Below, in pieces: positions 34,662-44,207 of a DNA stretch of 64,000 nt; position 1 is the stretch's first letter; each line of letters starts with the position of its first letter. A model generated the notes under the pieces. It saw only the letters and a program-made list of their open reading frames with translations, was not told the origin of the DNA and searched no databases. The stretch is from JACVRW01 sp963812915 (GTDB lineage Bacteria; Actinomycetota; Thermoleophilia; Solirubrobacterales; Thermoleophilaceae): assembly GCA_963812915.1 (NCBI GenBank), contig CAWEXB010000008.1, forward strand, positions 392,755-456,754, given 5' to 3'. Position numbers and translations under genes: made by a program.

Positions 34662-34822
34662 GTGCTTCCTCCCTCTTGGTTCTCCGTTCTACCGACACGC
34701 CGCGCGCCGTCCTGGGCCTAGGCGGGGCGCGAGTTTAGCGCGGCGGAGGCGCCGGGCGCAGGGCGGGCCGCCGCGCTTACGTGGGTATGCTCCGGCGCGC
34801 GGATGCCTGAGTACCTTCGGTC

Positions 34823-36073
34823 GTGACCACTGAGCGCGCGGCGACCTGTGCCGGCTGCGGATGTGGATGCGACGACATCGAGATCGCCGTAGCCGGCGGG
34901 GCGCTCGGGCGGCTGGTCGGCACCTGCACGATCGGCGACGAGTGGTTTGCCGAGCGGACGGCCCATGCGCCCGCGCCCGCTCGCGTCGACGGCCGCGAGG
35001 TGGATTTCGCCGAGGCGGTCGAGCAGGCGGCCGCGATCCTTGGTGAGGCCCGGCTTCCGCTCGTGTGCGGCCTCGGCCAGACCGACTGTGAGAGCCAGCG
35101 CGCGGCCGTGGCGCTGGCCGAGGTGATCGGCGCCGTGATCGATCCCGCCGGGCCGCTCGACGGCGGAGCCGGCGTCGCGGCTTCGCAGGCCATCGGGCTG
35201 AGCACCGCCACATTCGGCGAGCTCCGCGACCGGGCCGAGCTCGTCGTGGTCTGGCGCGCGGACCCGGTCGCCTCCCACCCGCGGCTGCTGCCCCGCCTGC
35301 GCCTCGATCGCGCGGGGCGCGCGGCCGAGCGCAAGCTGGTGGTCGTCGACGCAGGCCGCACCGCGACCACCGACGAGGCGGACGAGTTCATCGAGCTTCC
35401 GCCGGAGCTGGAGTTCGAGGCGCTGTGGGCCATGCGGGCTCTGGTGCGTGACGTCCCGCTCGACGGCCACCTCGCGGCGCGGCTGCCGCTCGACGCCCTC
35501 GGGCAGCTTGCGGGCCGCCTCCGCGCGTGTGGATACGGGGCAGTGGTGCACGGCCCCGCCGGATGCGCGAACGCGCTGGCGCTGCTCGCGCTGGTGCGCG
35601 ACCTGGCCCGCATCACGCACGTCGTCGCGCTGCCGCTGCGCCACGACGGCAACGCGCGGGGCGCGGAGGACGTGCTCGCCTGGCAGACCGGCTACCCGGC
35701 GGCCGTGAGTTTCGCGCGCGGGTATCCGCGCGCGCGGCCCGGGGAGTTCAGCGCCGCGGGCCTGCTGGAGCGAGGCGAGACGGACGCGGCGGTCATCATC
35801 GGCTTCGACGCGCTCCGTCACCTTCCGCCGCCCGCCGCCGACCAGCTTCGCCGGATCCCCGCGATCGTCGTCGACCCCCGCGCCACCGAGACGGCCGCGG
35901 TCGCCCGCGTCGCGTTCGCGACCGCCGCCGGCGGCGTGGGGCGCGAAGGCACCGCCCACCGTATGGACGGCGTCCCCGTGACGCTTCGCGCGCCGCTGGC
36001 ATCCGAGCGGCCGGGGGACGGCGACGTGCTCGCCGCGATCGCGGCGCGCATCGCCGGGGAAGAGGGGATCTAG
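34823..36073 (+). CDS. fhcB: formyltransferase/hydrolase complex subunit B (FhcB)
   Basis: Subunit of the bacterial Fhc complex, homologous to formylmethanofuran dehydrogenase subunit B. 416 residues. The N-terminal TCAGCGCGCDDIEI is the cysteine-rich start of FmdB/FwdB proteins. Later blocks are ERKLVVVDAGRTATTDEADE, YGAVVHGPAGCANALALLAL, GNARGAEDVLAWQTGYPAAV and EGTAHRMDGVPVTLRAPL. In known bacterial Fhc complexes this subunit has lost the molybdenum/tungsten redox role. First gene of the fhcBADC operon, divergent from fae with a 161-base promoter region between them. Confidence 0.93.
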   Translation: MTTERAATCAGCGCGCDDIEIAVAGGALGRLVGTCTIGDEWFAERTAHAPAPARVDGREVDFAEAVEQAAAILGEARLPLVCGLGQTDCESQRAAVALAEVIGAVIDPAGPLDGGAGVAASQAIGLSTATFGELRDRAELVVVWRADPVASHPRLLPRLRLDRAGRAAERKLVVVDAGRTATTDEADEFIELPPELEFEALWAMRALVRDVPLDGHLAARLPLDALGQLAGRLRACGYGAVVHGPAGCANALALLALVRDLARITHVVALPLRHDGNARGAEDVLAWQTGYPAAVSFARGYPRARPGEFSAAGLLERGETDAAVIIGFDALRHLPPPAADQLRRIPAIVVDPRATETAAVARVAFATAAGGVGREGTAHRMDGVPVTLRAPLASERPGDGDVLAAIAARIAGEEGI

Positions 36074-36079
36074 CCCCAC

Positions 36080-37723
36080 ATGCTGCGCATCGCGCAGGGG
36101 CGTGTCTACGACCCCGCCAACGGAGTCGACGGCGAGGTGCGCGACGTCTGCCTGGACGGCGGCAAGATCGTCGAGGAGCTGCCCTCGCACGCCCCGCGCA
36201 TCGCTGCAAGCGGCATGGTCGTGATGCCGGGCGGGGTAGACATCCACTCCCACATCGCCGGCCCGGCGGTCAACGCTGCCCGCAAGCTCGCCCCGGAGGA
36301 GCACGGCGCCGACGTGCTCGACCGCACCGCGATCACGCGCTCGGGCACGGGCGGGACGGTGCCGTCGACCTTCGCGACGGGCTACCGGTACGCGCTCCTC
36401 GGCTACACGACCGTCGTAGACGCTGCCACGCCGCCGCTGGCGGCGCGCCACACGCTCGCCGAGCTGCGCGACACGCCCATCGTCGACAAGGCCTTCCTCG
36501 TGCTGATGGGCAACAACCTGTCGCTGTTCGACCTCATCCGCAGTGCGGGGCGGGCGGGCCCGGTAAAAGAGGCCGTCGCCTGGTGGCTGGAGGCCACCGG
36601 CGGCTACGGAGTCAAGCTGGTCAACCCGGGCGGGGTCGAGATGTGGAAGCACGGCAACCGCAACGTGACGTCGCTCGACGACGAGGTGGAGGGGCTGGGC
36701 GTCACGCCGCGCCGGGTGCTGGAGGCGATCGCCACCTCGGTGGACGAGCTGGGTCTCCCCCACCCCGTCCACGTCCACTGCAACAACCTCGGGGTGGCGG
36801 GCAACTGGCGGACCACGCTGGACACGCTCGACGCCCTGCAGGGCCGGCGGGCGCACCTCGCTCACCTTCAGTTCCACGCGTACGGCGGGACGCCGGGCAA
36901 GCGGCCCCGCTCGCGCGCGCCGGAGCTGGCCGAGCACCTCGACGCACACCCCGAGCACAGCGCCGACGTCGGCCAGGTGATGTTCGGGCCCGCGACGACG
37001 ATGACGGCCGACGCCCCCGTCTCCGCCCTGCTGCGCGAGATCACCGGCGGCAAGTGGGTGAACGCCGACCTCGAGGCGGAGACCGGCTGCGGCATAGTGC
37101 CGTTCGCCTACCGCGAGCGCAACTACGTGCACGCGCTCCAGTGGGGCATCGGCCTGGAGCTGTTCCTGCTCAGCCGCGATCCCTGGCGGGTCGTGCTCTC
37201 AACCGACCACCCCAACGGCGGCTCGTTCCTGAGCTACCCGCGGCTCATCCGCCTGCTGATGGATCGCGAGTTCCGAAACGAGCAGATCGGCCGCGTCAAC
37301 AAGAAGGCGATAGGGCGCACGGTGCTGAAGGATGACCTCGACCGCGAGTACACGCTCGGAGAGATCGCGATCATTACCCGCGCCGGGCCGGCCAGGCTGC
37401 TCGGGCTGGCCGACAAGGGGCATCTCGGCGTCGGCGCCGATGCCGACGTCACGATCTACGTCGAGCACGAGGACCGCGAGCAGATGTTCGCCACGCCGCG
37501 GTACGTCATCAAGGGCGGGCGGGTGATCGTCGAGGACGGCGAGCTGCGCGAGGCTCCCGCCGGGGACCTCCTGCGCGTCGCGGCGGACCACGACGAGGCG
37601 ATCGAGCGCACCCTGCGGCCCTTGTTCGAGGAGCACTACAGCGTGCAGCTGGCGAACTACCCCGTGCGGGAGCCTTGGCTTCTGGAGCCGGCTCGGAGGA
37701 TCCCCGCCGGGAGCCGGCGATGA
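36080..37723 (+). CDS. fhcA: Fhc complex subunit A (formylmethanofuran hydrolase)
   Basis: Amidohydrolase-family subunit that hydrolyses formylmethanofuran to formate and methanofuran. 547 residues. The metal site begins at MPGGVDIHSHIAGPAVN (HxH), with ANKT-like region KAFLVLMGNNLSLFDLIRSA, VKLVNPGGVEMWKHGNRNVT, HVHCNNLGVAGNWRTTLDTL and LAHLQFHAYGGTPGKRPRSR. VVLSTDHPNGGSFLSYPRLI carries a later ligand Asp. It starts 6 bases after fhcB and overlaps fhcD by ATGA. Confidence 0.95.
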   Translation: MLRIAQGRVYDPANGVDGEVRDVCLDGGKIVEELPSHAPRIAASGMVVMPGGVDIHSHIAGPAVNAARKLAPEEHGADVLDRTAITRSGTGGTVPSTFATGYRYALLGYTTVVDAATPPLAARHTLAELRDTPIVDKAFLVLMGNNLSLFDLIRSAGRAGPVKEAVAWWLEATGGYGVKLVNPGGVEMWKHGNRNVTSLDDEVEGLGVTPRRVLEAIATSVDELGLPHPVHVHCNNLGVAGNWRTTLDTLDALQGRRAHLAHLQFHAYGGTPGKRPRSRAPELAEHLDAHPEHSADVGQVMFGPATTMTADAPVSALLREITGGKWVNADLEAETGCGIVPFAYRERNYVHALQWGIGLELFLLSRDPWRVVLSTDHPNGGSFLSYPRLIRLLMDREFRNEQIGRVNKKAIGRTVLKDDLDREYTLGEIAIITRAGPARLLGLADKGHLGVGADADVTIYVEHEDREQMFATPRYVIKGGRVIVEDGELREAPAGDLLRVAADHDEAIERTLRPLFEEHYSVQLANYPVREPWLLEPARRIPAGSRR

Positions 37724-38622
37724 GACTCGCCGACACCGAGGTCGTCGACACGTTCGCCGAGGCGTTCCCGATGTGGGGAGCGCGGATCGTCATCACCGCG
37801 GAGAGCCCCGCCTGGGCACACGAGGCCGCGCGCTCGCTGACCGGCTTCGCCACCTCGGTGATCGGCTGCAAGTGCGAGGCCGGCATCGAGCGCGAGCTCG
37901 ATGAAGCCGAGACGCCCGACGGCCGGCCCGGGGTCAGTGCTCTGCTGTTCGCCAATGATCGCGAGGGCCTGGCCAAGCGGCTGGTCGAGCGTGTGGGCCA
38001 GTGCGTGCTCACCTGCCCGACGACGGCCTGCTTCAACGGGCTGGACGGTCCCGAGACGGTGGACGTGGGCGGTCAGCTGCGCTTCTTCGGCGACGGCTAC
38101 CAGGCCAGCAAGGTGCTGGACGGTCGCCGCTACTGGCGCGTGCCGGTGATGGAAGGCGAGTTCCTGGTCGAGGAGCGCTTCGCTATCGCCGAGGGAGTGG
38201 CCGGGGGCAACATCATCGTGCTCGCCCGCGACGGCGAGGCGGCGCTTCGGGCGACGGAGGCGGCGGCCGCGGCGATGCGCGGCGTGCGCGACGTGATCCT
38301 CCCCTTCCCGGGCGGCATCGCGCGCAGCGGCAGCAAGGTCGGCTCCCGCTACAGCGGCCTGATCGCCTCGACCAACGAGTCGCTGTGCCCGACGCTGCGG
38401 GCTCAGGTGACGCACACCGACGTCCCGCCGGACGTCGGCTCGGTGCTGGAGATCGTCATCGACGGCCTCACCCTGGAGGCCGTGCGCGACGCGATGGCGC
38501 GGGGCCTCGAGGCCGCCGCCCGGGCAGGAGCCAGCCACGTGACGGCCGGCAACTATGGAGGCGACCTCGGGCCGTACCACATTGGCCTGCGTGACCTCGT
38601 ACCCGAGTTGCGGGGCCAGTAA
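37720..38622 (+). CDS. fhcD: formylmethanofuran:H4MPT formyltransferase (FhcD/Ftr)
   Basis: Transfers the formyl group from formyl-H4MPT to methanofuran; part of the Fhc complex. 300 residues from ATG 37720, which overlaps the fhcA stop (ATGA). Diagnostic segments are VVDTFAEAFPMWGARIVITA, SVIGCKCEAGIERELDEAET, CVLTCPTTACFNGLDG, ILPFPGGIARSGSKVGSRYS and ASTNESLCPTLRAQVTHTDV, with SHVTAGNYGGDLGPYHI at the C-terminus. Subunit order fhcB-A-D-C. Confidence 0.96.
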   Translation: MRLADTEVVDTFAEAFPMWGARIVITAESPAWAHEAARSLTGFATSVIGCKCEAGIERELDEAETPDGRPGVSALLFANDREGLAKRLVERVGQCVLTCPTTACFNGLDGPETVDVGGQLRFFGDGYQASKVLDGRRYWRVPVMEGEFLVEERFAIAEGVAGGNIIVLARDGEAALRATEAAAAAMRGVRDVILPFPGGIARSGSKVGSRYSGLIASTNESLCPTLRAQVTHTDVPPDVGSVLEIVIDGLTLEAVRDAMARGLEAAARAGASHVTAGNYGGDLGPYHIGLRDLVPELRGQ

Positions 38623-39437
38623 TGGCGCTGACGCTAACGCTCCGCGAGCCGCCGACCGTGCCGCTCGAGACCGAGGGCCTCAGCCCCGATCGGCTCGCTG
38701 CTCGCCGCCGTGGCGAGATCGAGGCGCTCACCGTCTGGCACGGCAACGAGCCGGCCCAGCTCGCGGACTTCTTCGCGGTCTCGGGCGACGGCGACGAGGA
38801 CCTGCGGATCGAGGGTGACTTGCGGCGCATCAAGTTCCTCGGGGCGGGCATGACCGCCGGTCGGCTGACCCTGGCGGGCGACGCGGGGATGCACACGGGC
38901 GCGGATATGCGCGGAGGCGAGCTGGTAGTTCAGGGTGAGGTCGGGGACTTCGCGGGTGTGGGCATGCGCGGCGGGCGGATGGTGGTGGAGGGCTCGGCCG
39001 GGCACGACCTCGGCGGGGCCTGGCCGGGCGAGCGCGCCGGAATGCGCGGCGGCGAGATCGTCGTCCACGGGGACGCCGGCGACCGGGTCGGCGCCGGCCT
39101 CCGGCGCGGGCTGATCGCCGTGGCGGGGCGCGTGGGCGGCGCGGCCGGCCTGCGCATGCTGGCGGGCACGATCGTCGCCCGCGGCGAGCTCGCCGCTCCG
39201 GCCGGCGCGGCGATGCGGCGGGGCACGATCGTGGCCATGTCGGAGGTCACGCTGCTCCCCACCTTCGCCTTAGCCTGCTCGTACCGACCGCCCTTCCTGC
39301 GCATGTACCTTCGCCACCTCCGCGCGCTCGGTATGCCCCTCAGCGACGAGCAGGTCGAGGGCCGCTACGCCCGCTGGTCCGGCGACGGCCTCGAGCTGCT
39401 GCGGGGCGAGATCCTGATTTACGAGGAGGGCCAGTAG
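38622..39437 (+). CDS. fhcC: Fhc complex subunit C
   Basis: Structural subunit homologous to formylmethanofuran dehydrogenase subunit C, 271 residues. It consists of glycine-rich beta-helix repeats (GADMRGGELVVQGEVGDFAG, VGMRGGRMVVEGSAGHDLGG, AGMRGGEIVVHGDAGDRVGA, LRMLAGTIVARGELAAPAG), the GXXGXXXG pattern shared with glutamate synthase C-terminal domains. The C-terminus ends RGEILIYEEGQ. The start overlaps the fhcD stop by one base (TAATG). It is followed after only 2 bases by the convergent pabAB gene. Confidence 0.94.
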   Translation: MALTLTLREPPTVPLETEGLSPDRLAARRRGEIEALTVWHGNEPAQLADFFAVSGDGDEDLRIEGDLRRIKFLGAGMTAGRLTLAGDAGMHTGADMRGGELVVQGEVGDFAGVGMRGGRMVVEGSAGHDLGGAWPGERAGMRGGEIVVHGDAGDRVGAGLRRGLIAVAGRVGGAAGLRMLAGTIVARGELAAPAGAAMRRGTIVAMSEVTLLPTFALACSYRPPFLRMYLRHLRALGMPLSDEQVEGRYARWSGDGLELLRGEILIYEEGQ

Positions 39438-39439
39438 GC

Positions 39440-41533
39440 CTATCGCCGAGTCGCCGCCAGCTCGCGCGGCGCCGCGAGCGTGCCGCCGATGCTCTCGAGC
39501 AGCGGGCGTGCCTTCAGCAGCATCTCCTCCAGTTCGGCCTTGGGGTCGGACGCCGCGACGATGGCCCCGCCCGCCCCGATCGTGAGCCCCTTCGGCGAGG
39601 CCACCAGCGTGCGGATCACGACGCTGAGGTCGGCGGTGCCGTTGACCGCGAAGAACCCCAGGGCGCCGGAGTACACGCCGCGGGGACGGCGCTCGATACG
39701 GTCGATGATCTCGAGCGTGCGCAGCTTCGGCGCACCCGTCATCGAGCCGGCAGGGAACGCGGCCCGCACGCAGTCGAGCGCGTCGGCGCCCTCGCGCAGG
39801 CGGCCGCGCACCACGGTCACCATCTGGTGGACGGTGGCGTATGGCTCCACGATCATCAGGCCCGGCACCGAGACCGTGCCCAGAGCTGAGACCCGACCGA
39901 GATCGTTGCGCACGAGGTCGGCGATCATCAGGTTCTCGGCGCGCGTCTTGCGGTCGCGGCGCAGCTCCGCCGCGCGGCAGGCGTCCTCGAACGGCTCGGC
40001 CACCCGGGCCGCGGTCCCCTTCATCGGCCGCGACTCGACCACACGGTTCCGATCTACCCGGAGGAAGCGCTCGGGTGAGGTGCTCAGCACCGACAGCTCA
40101 CCGAGCCGCAGCAGCGCAGCGAACGGCGCAGGGTTGCGCGCCCTCAGCGCACGGTAGGCCGGCAGCGGGTCGAGGCGTCCCTCGCTGCGCAGCTCGGTGG
40201 TCAGGCATACCTCGTAGGTCTCGCCCTCGAAGATCTCGCGCCGGCAGGCGGCGATGTTGGCCAGGTACTCCGCCGGGGCGTCACGCGGCTCGAAGCGCAG
40301 CGTGCCGGGCGGTGCCGGGGCCGGCGGGAGCGGTGGCGGCTCTCGCGCGATCTCGCGCAACCGCTCCGCGGTCGTGGCCAGCCAGGTGTTGGCCGCTTCC
40401 GCGCCGGAGGCGTCGGCCAGCGCGAGAAGGTACACGTGGCGCTCACCGTGGTCGAACGCGATCAGCCGGTCGCAGAGCACGAGCGCCGCGTCCGGCAGCG
40501 GCGAGGCGTGCACGAGCGGGCCGCCGCACTCGGCCTTGAGCTCGTAACCGAGGTAGCCGGCGAAGCCGCAGGTGAAGTCGAACGGCAGCTCCGGAACGGC
40601 GGTCCGCAGGCGCGCGAGCTGGTCGCGGCAATAGTCGAACACGCTCGCGCTTCGCATTTCTCGCCCGGAGGCGCGCTCGACGGCGAGCGTCCGCGTTTCG
40701 ACGTCGTAGCGCACGACCTCTCCGAGCGGACCCTCGGGGGCGCCGACGAACGAAAAGTCCGCCATGCCCGGGCCGGCGATTGCGCTGTCGAGCCAGATCG
40801 CGTGGTCCCGGCCGGCGTAGAGTGCACCGAACACCGCCTCGGGCTCGCACCAGGTCTCGAGCCGGCGATGGTGGACGCGAGCCCCTATGGGCGCAACCCG
40901 CGCGGCGGGCCGCGCCGGGCGCTGCCGGGGTGCCGGGCGTCGCGCGGCCGGCACTCGGCGCGCGCAGGTGAGATCGCGGAAGTTCTCGAGGATTCGGCGG
41001 CCATGCCGGGTGCTCACCGACTCGGGATGGAACTGCACGCCGAACAGCGGCCGCGCGCGGTGCTCCAGCCCCATGATCACCCCGTCGGGCGTCCAGGCGC
41101 TCACCCGCAGCTCGCCGGGCACCGCGCCGACCACCAGCGAGTGGTAGCGCACCGCGAGGAAGCCATGCGGGATGCCTGCAAAGAGCCCGCTCCCATCGTG
41201 GTGGATGGGGCTGAGGCGCCCGTGCATGACCTCGGGCGCGTGCTCGACGGTGCCGCCCACCACGTGCGCGAGAGCCTGGTGGCCCAGGCAGACGCCGAGC
41301 ACCGGCACCTCGGCGCGATTTAGCGCATCCAGTGAGACACCGACGTCGCGGGCGTGCTCCGGGCGGCCGGGACCGGGTGAGATCACCACGTTGTCGGCGC
41401 CCAGTGCGGCGAGCTCGTCCCACGCAAGCTCGTCGTTGCGCACGACCACCGGCTCGCTGCCGTTGACCTCGCCCAGCAGATGGAAGAGGTTGAATGTGTA
41501 GGAGTCGTAGTTGTCGATCAGCAGCGTGCGCAT
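39440..41533 (-). CDS. pabAB: aminodeoxychorismate synthase, fused PabA-PabB
   Basis: Makes 4-amino-4-deoxychorismate for p-aminobenzoate, precursor of both folate and H4MPT. 697 residues. The glutamine amidotransferase domain (1 to about 190) has TLLIDNYDSYTFNLFHLL, VLGVCLGHQALAHVVGG (Cys) and LFGVQFHPESVSTRHG (His). The chorismate-binding domain (about 250-697) has FTCGFAGYLGYELKAECGGP, RVVESRPMKGTAARVAEPFE, ENLMIADLVRNDLGRVSALG and GSMTGAPKLRTLEIIDRIER. A Pro/Arg-rich linker joins them. Its place in the C1 cluster suggests dedicated supply for H4MPT. Anthranilate synthase is a less likely alternative. Confidence 0.9.
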   Translation of the reverse strand: MRTLLIDNYDSYTFNLFHLLGEVNGSEPVVVRNDELAWDELAALGADNVVISPGPGRPEHARDVGVSLDALNRAEVPVLGVCLGHQALAHVVGGTVEHAPEVMHGRLSPIHHDGSGLFAGIPHGFLAVRYHSLVVGAVPGELRVSAWTPDGVIMGLEHRARPLFGVQFHPESVSTRHGRRILENFRDLTCARRVPAARRPAPRQRPARPAARVAPIGARVHHRRLETWCEPEAVFGALYAGRDHAIWLDSAIAGPGMADFSFVGAPEGPLGEVVRYDVETRTLAVERASGREMRSASVFDYCRDQLARLRTAVPELPFDFTCGFAGYLGYELKAECGGPLVHASPLPDAALVLCDRLIAFDHGERHVYLLALADASGAEAANTWLATTAERLREIAREPPPLPPAPAPPGTLRFEPRDAPAEYLANIAACRREIFEGETYEVCLTTELRSEGRLDPLPAYRALRARNPAPFAALLRLGELSVLSTSPERFLRVDRNRVVESRPMKGTAARVAEPFEDACRAAELRRDRKTRAENLMIADLVRNDLGRVSALGTVSVPGLMIVEPYATVHQMVTVVRGRLREGADALDCVRAAFPAGSMTGAPKLRTLEIIDRIERRPRGVYSGALGFFAVNGTADLSVVIRTLVASPKGLTIGAGGAIVAASDPKAELEEMLLKARPLLESIGGTLAAPRELAATRR

Positions 41534-41566
41534 CCCGGCCCACATTCTCGCGCCTGCGGGGCGCCG

Positions 41567-42454
41567 TTGAGCAAACGGCGGCTGCGCGTAGCGGTTCTGG
41601 GCTCGACCGGCGGCTGGCACGCCCGCCGCCTGGAACGAGCGCTGACGGCGCGCGGCCACGAGTGCGCCTTCGCGCCGGTGACGCGGATGGTGGGCCGCGT
41701 CGAGGGTGGCCTGCGCGTGCGCTCGCGCGAGCTGGCCCTCGACGGCTGCGACGTCGTGCTCGTGCGCGGCATCCCGCGCGGCTCGCTCGAGCAGGTGGTC
41801 TTCCGCGTCGACGCGCTGCACGCGCTCGCCGCGGCCGGGGTGCGGGCGGTCAACAGCGCGCACGCGATCGAGCGGACCGTCGACAAGTTCCTCGCCTCTA
41901 CCCTGCTGGCGCGCGCCGGACTGCCGACGCCCCGCACGATCGCCTGCGAGCGGCCCGCCGACGCCCTGGAGGCGTTCGCCGAGCTCGGCGGCGACGTGAT
42001 CGTCAAGCCGCTGTTCGGTTCGATGGGGTTCGGCATGGTTCGCGTGGACGATTTCGACGTAGCGCAGCGGGTATTCCGGGCGCTGGAGCTCGAGCGGGCG
42101 GTGTACTACCTGCAGGAGACGCTGCCGCACACGGGGTGCGACGTGCGAGCGCTCGTCGTCGGCCAGCAGGTGGTGGCTTCGATAGAGCGGACTGGCGCAG
42201 GCTGGCGCACCAACCTCGCGCGCGGTGGGCGTGCGCGCCCCGTCCAGCTCGACGAGCGGCAGCAGCGCCTGTGCGTGCCGGCGGTGGCGGCGCTCGGCGC
42301 CGACTACGCCGGAGTCGATCTCCTTCGCGTGCCGGACGGGCGCGACTACGTGCTCGAGGTCAACGGCATCCCCGGCTGGCAGGGCGTCGAGCGCACGACC
42401 GGGGTGGACGTGGCGGCCGCGCTGGCAGAGCATTTGGAGACGGTCGTCGGGTGA
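41567..42454 (+). CDS. ATP-grasp ligase, RimK/MptN-like
   Basis: A 295-residue ATP-grasp enzyme of the RimK group. It starts at TTG 41567 (VAVLGSTGGWHARRLERAL); no ATG or GTG fits. Motifs are SAHAIERTVDKFLASTLLAR, GGDVIVKPLFGSMGFGMVRV (ATP-binding loop), YYLQETLPHTGCDVRALVVG, WRTNLARGGRARPVQL and YAGVDLLRVPDGRDYVLEVN (metal-binding Glu-x-Asn). In methanogens RimK-like MptN adds glutamate to H4MPT, so a tetrahydromethanopterin or methanofuran glutamylation role is inferred. Divergent from pabAB; its 3' end overlaps the HisA-like gene on the other strand by 95 bases. Confidence 0.85.
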   Translation: MSKRRLRVAVLGSTGGWHARRLERALTARGHECAFAPVTRMVGRVEGGLRVRSRELALDGCDVVLVRGIPRGSLEQVVFRVDALHALAAAGVRAVNSAHAIERTVDKFLASTLLARAGLPTPRTIACERPADALEAFAELGGDVIVKPLFGSMGFGMVRVDDFDVAQRVFRALELERAVYYLQETLPHTGCDVRALVVGQQVVASIERTGAGWRTNLARGGRARPVQLDERQQRLCVPAVAALGADYAGVDLLRVPDGRDYVLEVNGIPGWQGVERTTGVDVAAALAEHLETVVG

Positions 42455-43172
42455 CGGCCCGCACCTCGTCGCGCCCGATCGCGCCGCAGTGCAGGGCGGT
42501 TGCGACGAGCGCTCCCGCCGCCCCGGCTGCGGCCAGGGCGCGCAGGTCCGCAAGGTCGCGGACGCCACCACCGGCGAGCAGCTCGAGCTCGGGAAAGCGG
42601 GCGTGGAGCTCACGTACCAGGGCGACGTCGGGACCCGCGTCGGCTCCGACGCGCGTGAGGTCGAGCACGATCACCTCCCGAATGCCGGCAGGCCTCAGCC
42701 GCGCCAGCGCCTCGGCTGCTCCGAGCCGGGCCAGGTCCGGGTCGGACGAGATGACGCGGCCGGCGCGGAGGTCCAGGCTCAGTACAAGCGGGGCGTCGGG
42801 CAGCTCGGCCCGGAGCCGCTCGATTGCGGCGCGGTCCGCGAGCGTCTCGGTGCCGATCACGACGTGCGCCGCGCCCAGCTCGAGCAGTCGTCGGACGGCG
42901 GCGACCTCCGTGACGCCGGCATCGACCATCACCCGCGCCTCGCGCGTGAGGGCGGCGAGCACCTGGCGGTGCGCAGGTCCGCCGTCGATCGCGTCGAGAT
43001 CGGCCACATAGAGCTCGTCGAGGCCGAGCGCTTCGCGGACGGCGCGAGCGACCTGGACGGGGTCGGAGCCGGAGACGATCTCGCTGCGCAGAGGGCGGTA
43101 GCGTTCGCGCTCGCCGCGCACGGCGTGCACGGCGGCGCCGCTCTTGAGATCGATGACCGGGATCACTCGCAT
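42360..43172 (-). CDS. HisA-like TIM-barrel protein of C1 cluster
   Basis: A 270-residue HisA/HisF-related protein: VIPVIDLKSGAAVHAVRGER (first active-site Asp), LDELYVADLDAIDGGPAHRQ, REARVMVDAGVTEVAAV, AAHVVIGTETLADRAAIE, LVLSLDLRAGRVISSDPD and IVLDLTRVGADAGPD (second Asp), then LLAGGGVRDLADL. HisA-like genes of this kind recur in methylotroph C1 clusters and are thought to act in cofactor synthesis rather than histidine synthesis. The last 20-30 residues are Arg/Pro-rich and lie antisense to the ATP-grasp gene. Confidence 0.85.
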   Translation of the reverse strand: MRVIPVIDLKSGAAVHAVRGERERYRPLRSEIVSGSDPVQVARAVREALGLDELYVADLDAIDGGPAHRQVLAALTREARVMVDAGVTEVAAVRRLLELGAAHVVIGTETLADRAAIERLRAELPDAPLVLSLDLRAGRVISSDPDLARLGAAEALARLRPAGIREVIVLDLTRVGADAGPDVALVRELHARFPELELLAGGGVRDLADLRALAAAGAAGALVATALHCGAIGRDEVRAVTRRPSPNALPARPPRPPRSCARRPASRGCR

Positions 43173-43190
43173 GGCCGCGGAGGGTCGCGC

Positions 43191-44207
43191 ATGGGCGGCG
43201 TGATCGGCCTCGACGTCGGCGGAGCCAACACGAAGGCGGTGTGGCGGTCCGGCGGCGAACGGCGCACCGTCTCGCGGCCGTTCGAGGTCTGGCGCGACCG
43301 CGAGGCGCTCGAGACCGTGCTCCGCGAGGTCGTCGCGGACGTAGCGCCGGAGCCCGTGGAGGCCGTGGCGCTGACCACGACCGCGGAGCTCTCGGATGCG
43401 TTTCGCACCAAGCGCGAGGGCGTGGGATTCGTGCTCGACGCCGCGGAGGCGGCGGTGGGCGGTTCGCTGCTACTTGCTTTCACGACCGCCGGAGAACTGG
43501 TCCCCCTTGCGGAGGCGCGGGCGCGAGCATCGGAAGTTGCGGCCGCCAACTGGATGGCGAGCGCGCTGGCGGTGGCGGGCCGGTACGCGGACGCGCTGAT
43601 GATCGACGTGGGCAGCACGACCGCCGACGTCATCCCGATCGCCGCCGGCCGGGTGGCCGCCGCCGGCCGCACCGACCTCGACCGGCTGCTCGCCGGCGAG
43701 CTCGTCTACACCGGCGCGCTGCGCACCAACCTCGCGGCGATCGCGCCGCGGGTGCCGGTGCGCGGCGGCTCGTGCCCGGTCGCCTCGGAGCTGTTTGCGA
43801 TCAGCGCCGACGTGCAGCTGATCCTCGGCCACCTCGCCCCCGGCGCGTACACGTGCCCCACCCCGGACGGGCGGCCCGCGACCGTCGAGTTCGCGCGCGA
43901 GCGCGTGGCGCGGCTCGTGTGCGCCGACGCCGAGCAGCTGGCCGCGGAGGAGATCGATGCGATCGCTGCGTTCCTGCACGCGGAGCAGGTGCGCCAGATC
44001 GAGGCCGCGGTTCGCCGGGTGAGCGGGCGGTTCGGGGGCGAGCCGCCTGTCGTCCCTCTGGGCGCGGGGGCGTTCATGGCGCGCGAGGCCGCCGAGCACC
44101 TGGGACTCGCGGTCGTCGAGCTGCCGTGGAGCGCGGCCGAGCGCGAGGCGGCGCCCGCCGCCGCGCTCGCCGACCTCCTGGCCGGCAGGATGGCCCCACA
44201 GTGCTGA
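43191..44207 (+). CDS. H4MPT-linked C1 transfer pathway protein (hydantoinase-like)
   Basis: A 338-residue actin/hydantoinase-fold protein of the family annotated as probable H4MPT-linked C1 transfer pathway protein. ATG 43191. Motifs are GVIGLDVGGANTKAVWRSGG (nucleotide phosphate loop), AVALTTTAELSDAFRTKREG, VAAANWMASALAVAGRYADA, LMIDVGSTTADVIPIAAGRV and YTGALRTNLAAIAPRVPVRG. Its biochemical role is not established; it co-occurs with H4MPT enzymes. It overlaps the next gene by 7 bases (GTGCTGA), hence coupled, and is divergent from the HisA-like gene with only 18 bases between starts. Confidence 0.9.
   Translation: MGGVIGLDVGGANTKAVWRSGGERRTVSRPFEVWRDREALETVLREVVADVAPEPVEAVALTTTAELSDAFRTKREGVGFVLDAAEAAVGGSLLLAFTTAGELVPLAEARARASEVAAANWMASALAVAGRYADALMIDVGSTTADVIPIAAGRVAAAGRTDLDRLLAGELVYTGALRTNLAAIAPRVPVRGGSCPVASELFAISADVQLILGHLAPGAYTCPTPDGRPATVEFARERVARLVCADAEQLAAEEIDAIAAFLHAEQVRQIEAAVRRVSGRFGGEPPVVPLGAGAFMAREAAEHLGLAVVELPWSAAEREAAPAAALADLLAGRMAPQC

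Noticed and set aside
34718..37132. Minus-strand open frame of about 800 codons opposite fhcB and fhcA
   Set aside because: Typical GC-rich antisense shadow (many Arg, Val, Gly, His repeats); the plus strand encodes two recognisable Fhc subunits.
39440..42613. PabAB reading frame extended upstream to more than 1000 codons
   Set aside because: The glutamine amidotransferase starts naturally at MRTLLIDNYDSYTF (41533); upstream residues are shadow of the ATP-grasp gene.
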